This document shows, in pieces, positions 1 through 5,755 of a stretch of DNA of 8,503 nt. The notes beneath the pieces are model-generated. The model saw only the letters and a program-made list of their open reading frames with translations, searched no databases and was not told where the DNA came from. The stretch is taken from positions 1 through 8,503 of the forward strand of contig SXOY01000286.1 in assembly GCA_005776545.1 (NCBI GenBank), in the 5' to 3' direction. The position numbers were made by a program, and so were the translations under genes. This DNA comes from Planctomycetia bacterium. GTDB lineage: Bacteria > Planctomycetota > Phycisphaerae > Phycisphaerales > UBA1924. The first letter of the stretch is position 1; the number at the start of each line of letters is the position of its first letter.

Positions 1-291
1 GCATCGGCGCAGTTTGCCGGAGACGCCGCGAAACAGGTGGCTTCGGGCGATGCGGGGAGTCTGGGCTGGTCGTTTAAGGGTGCTGCGTGGATTGTGAGCA
101 AGTGGCATCTGGCGTTGAGCCTGATCGTTTCGGCATTTGTACTTTGTCTGCACTTTTCAGGCTCAACGATTCGCTATCTGCTTCTGCGTCGCATTAATGA
201 CGGGCAAGAACTCGAAGAAATCTGGATGCCCAAGATGATCCCGGGCACCAGTGCACCCATTGACCCGGCAGATGGCGAAGACGATGACTGA
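1..291 (+). CDS. C-terminal end of a membrane protein, 5' truncated by window edge
   Basis: The frame is open from base 1 to a TGA at 289-291, giving 96 visible residues, so this is the tail of a longer gene that starts outside the window. A GTG at 37 could be called as a start, but nothing forces it because the frame is already open upstream. The visible part has an Ala/Gly-rich stretch, one clear hydrophobic segment (about visible residues 37-60, from WHLALSL to YLLLRR) followed by basic residues, and then an acidic tail ending DGEDDD. The positive-inside pattern suggests this last membrane helix leaves the C-terminus in the cytoplasm. No catalytic motif is visible and I do not recognise the family. 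The stop overlaps the start region of the next ORF, which suggests co-transcription. Confidence is high that it is coding and nil for function. Confidence 0.7.
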   Translation, partial: ASAQFAGDAAKQVASGDAGSLGWSFKGAAWIVSKWHLALSLIVSAFVLCLHFSGSTIRYLLLRRINDGQELEEIWMPKMIPGTSAPIDPADGEDDD

Positions 292-562
292 GTCAGGCTC
301 CATCACCGGCGCCGACATCTTCTCGCGCGCCGTCAGGCTCGCCGGAATTCTCGCAGAATGCGGCATACAAAAGCTCGAACTCACAACTGCTGCTGGCACA
401 CAGTTGGTCGAAGCCCGTACGGTGAATCTCCCATCGCTCCTTCATCCCGGCGTCACAGTCACCTGCGACCAGTCTCGGTTCGTCATCTTCGTTGATCGGA
501 TCGAGTGGTCCACGACATCCCTCGCGCTGGCGCTTGCTCTGAACACTCCGAGCCGGACCTAA
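284..562 (+). CDS. Small hypothetical protein, overlapping and probably coupled to the upstream gene
   Basis: This ORF encodes 92 residues if translation starts at the ATG at 284, whose codons overlap the upstream TGA (289-291) by 8 bp in another frame. Alternative in-frame starts are ATG at 272 and GTG at 251, which would give longer overlaps; I chose 284 because short overlaps of this kind are typical of translational coupling. The gene has strong G/C preference at third codon positions, as expected for real coding sequence here. The protein looks soluble: an amphipathic stretch (ADIFSRAVRLAGILAECG), a predicted beta-rich middle with HPGVTVTCDQ and RFVIFVDRIEW, and an Ala/Leu-rich end. There is no signal peptide or known motif, and I do not recognise it. 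It could be a small accessory protein of the membrane protein encoded just upstream. Confidence 0.55.
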   Translation: MTESGSITGADIFSRAVRLAGILAECGIQKLELTTAAGTQLVEARTVNLPSLLHPGVTVTCDQSRFVIFVDRIEWSTTSLALALALNTPSRT

Positions 563-568
563 AGTCCT

Positions 569-597
569 TTGAATCACTAATAATCGTTCAATATTCT
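569..597 (+). promoter_or_regulatory. Candidate upstream sigma70-type promoter
   Basis: TTGAAT (569-574) and TATTCT (592-597) are separated by exactly 17 bp. Each matches the -35 or -10 consensus at 4 of 6 positions, and the spacer is A/T-rich. Predicted initiation is near 604, which would give a leader of about 175 nt before the beta-helix start at 779 and would include the possible stem at 607-648. This is weak evidence from sequence alone. Confidence 0.25.
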
Positions 598-743
598 ATG
601 CAATTCCCGTGGGGTATAGAACTCAAGTACCAATAACGTCGACCACGGTAAGCAAATTCCGCAGGATCGAAGTTCAATGGCCCTGCCGCTGAAAAAGATG
701 CGTGAGTGTTGATTGCTGGTCGCTAATAACTCCGAAATACCCC

Positions 744-772
744 TTGCAAAATGGCCCCCCTTCACTTAAAAT
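744..772 (+). promoter_or_regulatory. Strong sigma70-like promoter placing +1 at the ATG (leaderless type)
   Basis: TTGCAA (744-749, 4 of 6 matches to TTGACA) and TAAAAT (767-772, 5 of 6 to TATAAT) are separated by the ideal 17 bp. Initiation about 7 nt after the -10 falls at 779, the A of the ATG that opens the beta-helix gene. The bases between the -10 and the ATG (gcaacc) contain no Shine-Dalgarno sequence. The elements are seen directly; leaderless transcription is inferred from the spacing. Confidence 0.6.
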
Positions 773-778
773 GCAACC

Positions 779-1945
779 ATGTGCTCCCCAACAAAAAATA
801 CCCCCACCACTGACTCCCCTGACCGGCGCATCCTCCTGGGTGCGGCGGGCCTTGCCGGCGCCGCATTTCTTGGCGCTCTTAGCTCGCACGCAAGCGCAGG
901 TCCCCTTTCTCCCCCGGCGGGCACGGTTTCGTCTACTGGCAAGACCCTCACCGAGGTCGAGCCTCGCACGGCCATCAACGCGACCAACACGCCGCCCGCT
1001 GCTGGCTATGTCTTCCGCATCACACAGCCCGGCTCGTACTACCTCACCGGGAACATCAACGTTCCGGCGGGGCAACAGGGAATTCTGGTTTCCGCCCCGG
1101 CCACCATCGACCTCAACGGGTTCTCTATTACCGGCGGCAACGGCAATACCTTCGGGATCGCCTCTAACAACGGCGGCTCCATTCGAAACGGCGTGATCTC
1201 CGGCTTCGCCTACGGCCTCTCCGTCAATATCGACGCGGTGATCGAAGATATCACTGTGGACGCGTGCACCACGCGGTCAGTCATCATGGGTACACGGAGC
1301 ATCATCCGCCGTTGCAACTTTCGCGGCTTGGTCCCCGTCGCCGTCGAGTGCAGCGGCGACTACGCCCTTGTTGAGGACTCGTTCTTCACGGGCGCGACTG
1401 TGCAGGGCGCGTATCTCAACAGCTACTCCACGCTCCGCCACTGCCGCTTCGGCGCATGCAGCACCGGCGCGTACATCGGCTACGGAGGGCGGGTAGAGCG
1501 GTGCTCCTTCGACGCCTGTTCCTCCCGCGGCCTGCAAGCCGGAGCCCGCTCCTTCGTTGACGGCTGCACCGCCACCGGCAGCCCCGCCGGGGCTCTGAAC
1601 GCCATCGAACTGGGCGAGGGGAGCACAATTACGCGCTGCGTTGTCTCCGCCAACCCCGTGGGCATCTGGGCCGGCGCGGCATGCCGCATTACTGACTGCT
1701 CCATGGATGCCAACACTACGGCGATCCGCCTCACAGCCACAGGGTCGGTGGTCGATGCGTGCAAGCTGACGCGCAACACCACAGGCATCGACTTGGCCAA
1801 CGTCACAGGGCACTACATTACACGTTGCATCATGCTCGGCAACACCAACGCCCTGGCGATCAACTGGGGCGGGAACTGGTACCCCTACGTGCCGCTGGGG
1901 GACGTCAACACTGCAACCAACCCGCTGGCAAGCATGATCGGGTGA
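779..1945 (+). CDS. Exported right-handed parallel beta-helix protein (planctomycetal type)
   Basis: A 388-residue protein. Residues 1-40 form an export signal: twin arginines at 16-17 (DRRILL), a hydrophobic Ala/Gly/Leu stretch at 18-34, and an ASA site before Gly41, so Tat export is likely though Sec is possible. Mature residues 41-66 (GPLSPPAG, then TLTEVEPRTAIN) and the ITQPGSYYLTGNI and DLNGF blocks at about 81-115 match a family common in Phycisphaerae. From about 150 to 360 there are roughly ten coils of 20-24 residues, most with a Cys at the same point (179, 222, 242, 263, 287, 307, 328, 350). The fold is that of pectate-lyase-like beta-helices, which often bind or cleave polysaccharide, but no catalytic triad could be assigned, so no substrate is claimed. 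The ATG at 779 is the only start that keeps the whole signal; it lacks a Shine-Dalgarno and sits at the predicted transcription start. Third positions are richer in G/C than in the neighbouring glycosyltransferase genes. Confidence 0.88.
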   Translation: MCSPTKNTPTTDSPDRRILLGAAGLAGAAFLGALSSHASAGPLSPPAGTVSSTGKTLTEVEPRTAINATNTPPAAGYVFRITQPGSYYLTGNINVPAGQQGILVSAPATIDLNGFSITGGNGNTFGIASNNGGSIRNGVISGFAYGLSVNIDAVIEDITVDACTTRSVIMGTRSIIRRCNFRGLVPVAVECSGDYALVEDSFFTGATVQGAYLNSYSTLRHCRFGACSTGAYIGYGGRVERCSFDACSSRGLQAGARSFVDGCTATGSPAGALNAIELGEGSTITRCVVSANPVGIWAGAACRITDCSMDANTTAIRLTATGSVVDACKLTRNTTGIDLANVTGHYITRCIMLGNTNALAINWGGNWYPYVPLGDVNTATNPLASMIG

Positions 1946-1969
1946 TCCTGAATGATCGATAGTCGGTCC

Positions 1970-2809
1970 CTATGCCAAATCAGCGGCCTGGTCATCGTCG
2001 ACCGGATCACTGCAACCATCGAGTTGGCGGCTTCGCTGTGTGCGGTCTCCGGGCGTTGATGTTCCTGGGACAACCAGGTGCGCGAACTCTTGTGGAATAG
2101 AAAGCAAACTTGCGACGGGAAGCGGGTCTGCCATTGCGTCCAGGTGAACCGCATCTTCAATTCGCATTGAGCCAATTCGCGTACGGCGAAGCTGGGTCAA
2201 TACACCCCCCGTTCCGAGCGCAACACCGATATCTCGTGCAAGGCTTCGGATGTATGTTCCCTTGCCGCAGACGATGTGAATTGTCAGAGTGGGCCAGGTG
2301 AAAGCCTCGATTGAGATGGAGCGAATGAATACTGGTCTTGCCGCCATTTCGACTTCGCGACCTTTTCGCGCGAGGTCGTAGGCTCTCTTTCCATCGATCC
2401 ACATGGCCGAGTACACCGGCGGGCATTGCTGAATATTTCCGGTGAAGCTCTTAAGAACTTCTGCAATTTCGTCAAGCGTCGGGACCTTTGTTACTTCCGC
2501 TGGTTCTGGACGGGTTTCCAGGTCACAGCTTGCGGAGAAGTGTTCGAGGTCGATTGTCGCTGAGTATTCTTTTTCCCCCGCCATGATCACATCGCACAAT
2601 CGCGTAGCTTTGCCGATCAAGATCACGAGCAGCCCCGATGCCAGAGGGTCGAGCGTGCCGCCGTGACCGACTTTGATGCTCTTGGGCAAGCCGGAATTCA
2701 TCAGTCGACGTTTTACGATTCGACAGACATGCATGCTTGTTGGATGCCGAGGCTTGTCTACAAGCAAAAGCCCGCAGAGAGGCGCTGGAGTTTGTCTGTT
2801 AGGCGTCAA
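1970..2809 (-). CDS. truB: tRNA pseudouridine(55) synthase TruB
   Basis: A 279-residue protein of the TruB family, which converts U55 in the T-loop of tRNAs to pseudouridine in the cytoplasm. Family landmarks are in order: LLVDKPRHPTS (Lys19), VGHGGTLDPLASG carrying the catalytic Asp54, KEYSATI (Tyr82), QCPPVYSAMWIDGKRAYDLAR (128-147, split across the motif) and CGKGTYIRSLARDIG (181-195). The roughly 40-residue tail (240-279) is polar and acidic and does not look like a PUA domain. The start is TTG at 2807-2809: the frame is closed two codons upstream by the TGA of the GT39 gene, and Lys19 must be retained. An AGGGAG lies about 11 nt upstream, inside the GT39 end. Three bases separate the two genes, so they are very likely co-transcribed. 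The usual neighbours rbfA, infB and rpsO are absent nearby. Identification is firm; the exact start is less so. Confidence 0.95.
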   Translation of the reverse strand: MTPNRQTPAPLCGLLLVDKPRHPTSMHVCRIVKRRLMNSGLPKSIKVGHGGTLDPLASGLLVILIGKATRLCDVIMAGEKEYSATIDLEHFSASCDLETRPEPAEVTKVPTLDEIAEVLKSFTGNIQQCPPVYSAMWIDGKRAYDLARKGREVEMAARPVFIRSISIEAFTWPTLTIHIVCGKGTYIRSLARDIGVALGTGGVLTQLRRTRIGSMRIEDAVHLDAMADPLPVASLLSIPQEFAHLVVPGTSTPGDRTQRSRQLDGCSDPVDDDQAADLA

Positions 2810-2812
2810 TGT

Positions 2813-4840
2813 TCACCGAACTCCCTGTTCATCTGCTGTTGCGGTTGGGATTGCAGTTGGCGTTGCTGCTGGTGTCGGGCGGTTCTGACGCGCGTGCTCT
2901 TGAGACGGCGGCAATTGGCACACCGTTAGATAAACCCGGTTTCCAAGACTGTAATTAAATCCGCTCACTTCGCCAATGCGCATGATTCCCGTTTTCCGAT
3001 CTGCGAGCACCTTGGGCAGAATGAACACGCCATCAGGATGATCTTTGAGCCATTTTTCCAGACCAATCTCATCGATCCGCTCGCTGCGACCGCGCATTTC
3101 GAAAATGAGACTGTCTTCGACAAAGCTGAGTTTCTTGTCTCGCGGCACATTGGAATCCTCAGTTGCCTGAACGGTTGCGACGGGCCGAGCGTGCAAGGGA
3201 TCCACACGCTCGATCAGCGTTCGAAGTTCGGCGCTGACCCAGAGGCTGCGCGTGCTGGGCAACACCATGCCACAGAGAATTGCCCAGGTCAGTCCTGCAC
3301 CAAGTGCAGACACTGCCTGTGCCCGCAGAAATTTGCCCTGGTTTTTCCCGCCGCGAATGCCGCGAAAAATGCCCTTCCAAGCGATGACCAGGGTAATGAC
3401 CATCAGGAGCACTGGCAGAAGTGCGATAGCGAACTGAGGGTACGTCGTTTCAACACCAAAGTACCACCAGACAAAGAGCGGCATGATGCTCAGAATGCCG
3501 CCGATGATGGCCCAGGCAACATAGCCAATTCGTGAAACGAGTTTTGGGACCGAGTCCATTACGCCGCAAGACGCTGTGAAAATTGCCCGCGCACTTATCA
3601 GAGCAATCGCCGGATAGAGGGGCATCACATAGTGAGGCAACTTGGTCGAAGTGAATTCAAATACCAGCCAGGGGACGAGCACCCAGGCCAATAAGAACAC
3701 CTCGGCTTGCCGTCCTTTTGCGCCGTGTTGAACACGCCGATTCACTGCGCCCCAGACTCGCTGGAACATATTTCCAGTTCTCTTGTCTGCGCTGCTTTCA
3801 ATTCCTCTAGCTTCAGTTGGTCCAAAGCCCTGTTTCCATGCACGCACCATTGCTTGTCCGGTTACGAGCGATCCGGGCCAGAAGAGGACGGACAACAACA
3901 GGAGGTGATATCCGGGTGGTCCGGAATGGCCTTCTTTTGCCGCGAATGTGCGGCCAAGAGTCTCCTTAACAATAATGTCAAAGTATGACTGAGCGCCGAC
4001 TTGCCGCATGACAAGCACGGCCCATACGCCAATCGCAGCGAGTACGGCGAGAGAACCCAGAACGGGCCAGGTTCGTTTCAGCACGCCGCGTGATCGCTTG
4101 GAAAATCCGAGCGAGAGCAGGGTCAGGCTGCAGATCAGCGGCGTGAGCGGACCTTTGACCAAGACACCGACGATCATCGCGCCCCAGAACACGATTCTCC
4201 AATGTCCGAGCGTTTTGCGGGCTTTGGTGGAATCATGATCGACATGCCACAACCGAAAGAGTGCCCATTGTGCCACAGTGGTTGCGGCGAGCAGCACCAT
4301 GTCAGCGCGAGCCTGCTTACTTTCCCACATCACAATTGGGCACACAGCAAGAAGCAAGGCGCCGAGCCAGCCAGCACGGGGATCAAACATTGCAGTGCCC
4401 AGCCGCCACGTTGCGAGCACAGCGATAATCGCGGCGAGCAGTGAAGGCAATCGATAGAGCCAGATCAGGTCGGCGGCATCTTTCACGCCTAGTGCATCAC
4501 CAGCCCGCACTGCGCTAGATTGGAGCCAATAAATCAGTGGCGGTTTATTGAGTCGCGGCCGGTCCTGCACCTTTGGAATGATCCAGTCTTCAGCTTTTTC
4601 GCTCGCACTCATCTGGCGACTTGCCTGAGCGAATCGAGCCTCATCGCGATCGATGGTTGGAATTGTCACAAAGCCGGGCAGATACACGGCGAGACAGATG
4701 AAGAGCAACGCCAAGCCACCACGCCAGCTCCTGGCATTTCTCCCCCACCGCTTTGCATCGACAATGGTGCCAAAAAGTTCGCGCGGCGACCAGTCAAGCA
4801 TGCGAGATGGATCGTGTCCACGCTCGCTCACGCCTGGCAT
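2813..4840 (-). CDS. ArnT-like GT-C glycosyltransferase (family 39), polytopic membrane protein
   Basis: A 675-residue integral membrane protein of the GT39/ArnT/PMT group, which transfers a sugar from a polyprenyl-phosphate donor to an acceptor on the outer face of the inner membrane. A basic N-terminus precedes the first helix (about 42-60). The first outer loop carries the acidic motif DRDEARFAQASRQM (64-77), in the position of the catalytic acid of GT-C enzymes. Further family features are RPRLNKPPLIYWLQS (94-108), ESKQARADM (173-181), LVKGPLTP (227-234), EGHSGPPGYH near 303-312 with WPGSL at 321-325, and KLPHYVMPLYPAIAL (400-414). About 12 hydrophobic segments run to residue 527. Residues 530-645 form a predicted soluble domain, and the tail is a Pro/Thr/Ala repeat (PTPAATPTAIPTATA). 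ATG 4838-4840 is the first possible start because TGA closes the frame five codons upstream; Met14 is an alternative. Sugar and acceptor cannot be read from sequence. Confidence 0.9.
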   Translation of the reverse strand: MPGVSERGHDPSRMLDWSPRELFGTIVDAKRWGRNARSWRGGLALLFICLAVYLPGFVTIPTIDRDEARFAQASRQMSASEKAEDWIIPKVQDRPRLNKPPLIYWLQSSAVRAGDALGVKDAADLIWLYRLPSLLAAIIAVLATWRLGTAMFDPRAGWLGALLLAVCPIVMWESKQARADMVLLAATTVAQWALFRLWHVDHDSTKARKTLGHWRIVFWGAMIVGVLVKGPLTPLICSLTLLSLGFSKRSRGVLKRTWPVLGSLAVLAAIGVWAVLVMRQVGAQSYFDIIVKETLGRTFAAKEGHSGPPGYHLLLLSVLFWPGSLVTGQAMVRAWKQGFGPTEARGIESSADKRTGNMFQRVWGAVNRRVQHGAKGRQAEVFLLAWVLVPWLVFEFTSTKLPHYVMPLYPAIALISARAIFTASCGVMDSVPKLVSRIGYVAWAIIGGILSIMPLFVWWYFGVETTYPQFAIALLPVLLMVITLVIAWKGIFRGIRGGKNQGKFLRAQAVSALGAGLTWAILCGMVLPSTRSLWVSAELRTLIERVDPLHARPVATVQATEDSNVPRDKKLSFVEDSLIFEMRGRSERIDEIGLEKWLKDHPDGVFILPKVLADRKTGIMRIGEVSGFNYSLGNRVYLTVCQLPPSQEHARQNRPTPAATPTAIPTATADEQGVR

Positions 4841-5016
4841 GCTCCGATTTGATCAGATTGATCGACCATGAGACAAGGGTACGTCGAGGGAGTCGCTCTG
4901 GATAGTACAGGCACTAGGCACTTGGCACTAGGCATTGGGGAACACCGAAGACGAATTGATCCCGAACTTGATGGTTTGTACTTTCACCAGTCGGGGAAGA
5001 GTCCTATCTTCTGACC
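4841..5016. other. Divergent intergenic region between the GT39 and PAP2 genes
   Basis: This 176-bp region must hold the 5' signals of both divergent genes. It contains the heptamer array at 4909-4936 and the hexamer TTGATC three times (4849-4854, 4858-4863, 4956-4961); the first two are 9 bp apart just upstream of the GT39 ATG and could be an operator half-site pair. No convincing promoter was found on either strand. The best plus-strand pair is TTGATC 4956-4961 with TACTTT 4979-4984 at 17 bp, and its -10 is poor. GGGGA at 4993-4997 is a possible Shine-Dalgarno for the PAP2 gene, though it is far from the TTG start. Confidence 0.35.
4909..4936. repeat. Tandem heptamer array, four copies of AGGCACT
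   Basis: Four contiguous 7-bp units are visible: AGGCACT (4909-4915), AGGCACT (4916-4922), TGGCACT (4923-4929) and AGGCATT (4930-4936). The first two are identical and the other two each differ by one base. The array is outside any coding frame, between divergent genes. A single further AGGCATT occurs at 5724-5730, just past the end of the PAP2 gene. Heptameric short tandem repeats of this general kind are known in cyanobacteria and some other bacteria, usually without a known function. Confidence 0.8.
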
Positions 5017-5709
5017 TTGACGACGCAATCGAGAACACAATTCCTGCTTCCGGTCTTGGTCGCTCTTCCGCTGGCGGTTGCGGCGTTCTATGTCGATGGG
5101 ACGATTGTCCAGTATGCGGACCGTGTGCGGCCACAGATTCAAGGTGACGTCAAGCGCGTGCTCGAGACTCTTCAGCAATACGGCGATGCGACCTACATCA
5201 TACTTGCCGGACTCTTTGTACTCATGCTTGATCGGGCGCGACGTCGTTTTGTTCTCGATCTGATCGTCGCGGCACTTCTCACGCTCGCAATTTCGCATGT
5301 TTGCAAGATGCTCCTGGGCAGACCTCGCCCGGTTGAAGGTGATCATCATTTCTTTGCCGGTCCTTTTGCGTATCCAGTTGAGTCCGAAGGCAGACTCATC
5401 ATGCTCCACACGTGGGACCTCTTTACACCCGGTCATAGCAAGCTGTGGTCGATGCCGAGCAGTCATACCAGTGCGGCCGCCGCGATGTCAGTCTTTTTCT
5501 GGCATCATTATCCACGCCTTCGAATCTTCTCGCTGTTCATGGTGGTGTTTGTTGGGAGCCTGCGGGTACTTTTCGGCGCACACCACTTGAGCGATGTCAT
5601 TATGGGCGCCGGAGTTGGCTTCACGGTTGCGAGCTTTGTCATTGTCCCGGAGTTAGTCAGTCGACGGTATGGAAAGCCGCGGTATGGGACGATTCTGGAC
5701 ATAGCTTAG
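5017..5709 (+). CDS. PAP2-family membrane phosphatase
   Basis: A 230-residue membrane protein of the type 2 phosphatidic acid phosphatase family, which removes phosphate from lipid phosphates or diphosphates, often undecaprenyl diphosphate, phosphatidylglycerol phosphate or lipid A. The three signature motifs are present: KMLLGRPRP (97-105), PSSH (147-150, His150) and SLRVLFGAHHLSD (181-193), with Arg183, the nucleophile His189 and Asp193. Hydrophobic segments lie at about 9-26, 59-72, 78-95, 151-162, 168-185 and 194-212, matching the usual six-helix layout with the active site at the membrane surface. The start is uncertain: the frame opens after a TGA at 4969-4971 and has no ATG or GTG before the hydrophobic N-terminus; TTG at 5017 is the best candidate and CTG at 5011 sits closer to GGGGA. 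It ends with tandem stops TAG-TAA (5707-5712). Its divergence from a GT39 gene suggests a role on a lipid carrier or acceptor; the substrate is unknown. Confidence 0.88.
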   Translation: MTTQSRTQFLLPVLVALPLAVAAFYVDGTIVQYADRVRPQIQGDVKRVLETLQQYGDATYIILAGLFVLMLDRARRRFVLDLIVAALLTLAISHVCKMLLGRPRPVEGDHHFFAGPFAYPVESEGRLIMLHTWDLFTPGHSKLWSMPSSHTSAAAAMSVFFWHHYPRLRIFSLFMVVFVGSLRVLFGAHHLSDVIMGAGVGFTVASFVIVPELVSRRYGKPRYGTILDIA

Positions 5710-5755
5710 TAAATACAAGTGTCAGGCATTAGTGAAAGCCAAAGGCGAATCCGAC

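Larger units (their letters stand above)
563..778. other. Intergenic region with promoter-like elements and a possible hairpin
   Basis: This 216-bp gap is visibly richer in A/T than its neighbours, at least in its left part. No convincing ORF lies in it. It holds two promoter-like pairs (569-597 and 744-772, listed separately) and a possible imperfect stem: CCGTGG at 607-612 can pair with CCACGG at 643-648, and just inside it GGTA at 613-616 can pair with TACC at 628-631, leaving an 11-nt one-sided bulge. The stem has no T-run after it, so it is not an intrinsic terminator. It would lie in the 5' leader of any transcript from the upstream promoter candidate. No tRNA or known riboswitch pattern was recognised. 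Confidence 0.4.

Noticed and set aside
607..648. Stem in the 563-778 gap as a terminator or riboswitch
   Set aside because: The outer helix is only 6 bp with a large bulge, there is no following T-run, and no known riboswitch core was recognised; it is kept only as a possible leader structure.
702..1196. 164-residue plus-strand ORF overlapping the beta-helix gene
   Set aside because: It is in another frame of a G/C-rich gene, is dominated by Pro/Ser/Arg, lacks any motif, and competes with a clear exported protein family.
1277..1813. 178-residue minus-strand ORF antisense to the beta-helix gene
   Set aside because: Composition is Ala/Gly/Arg-rich without motifs, as expected for an antisense shadow of C-ending codons.
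3038..3535. 165-residue plus-strand ORF inside the GT39 gene
   Set aside because: It lies fully antisense to a well-supported membrane glycosyltransferase and shows no domain.
4849..4863. TTGATC direct repeats as a defined operator
   Set aside because: Two hexamers 9 bp apart are suggestive, but no regulator gene or promoter overlap supports a specific call.
4984..5466. 160-residue minus-strand ORF antisense to the PAP2 gene
   Set aside because: The plus strand encodes all three PAP2 motifs across the same bases; the antisense product is charged and motif-free.
5710..5755. Terminator between the convergent PAP2 and GT2 genes
   Set aside because: The only pairing seen is a 3-bp GGC/GCC stem with no T-run.
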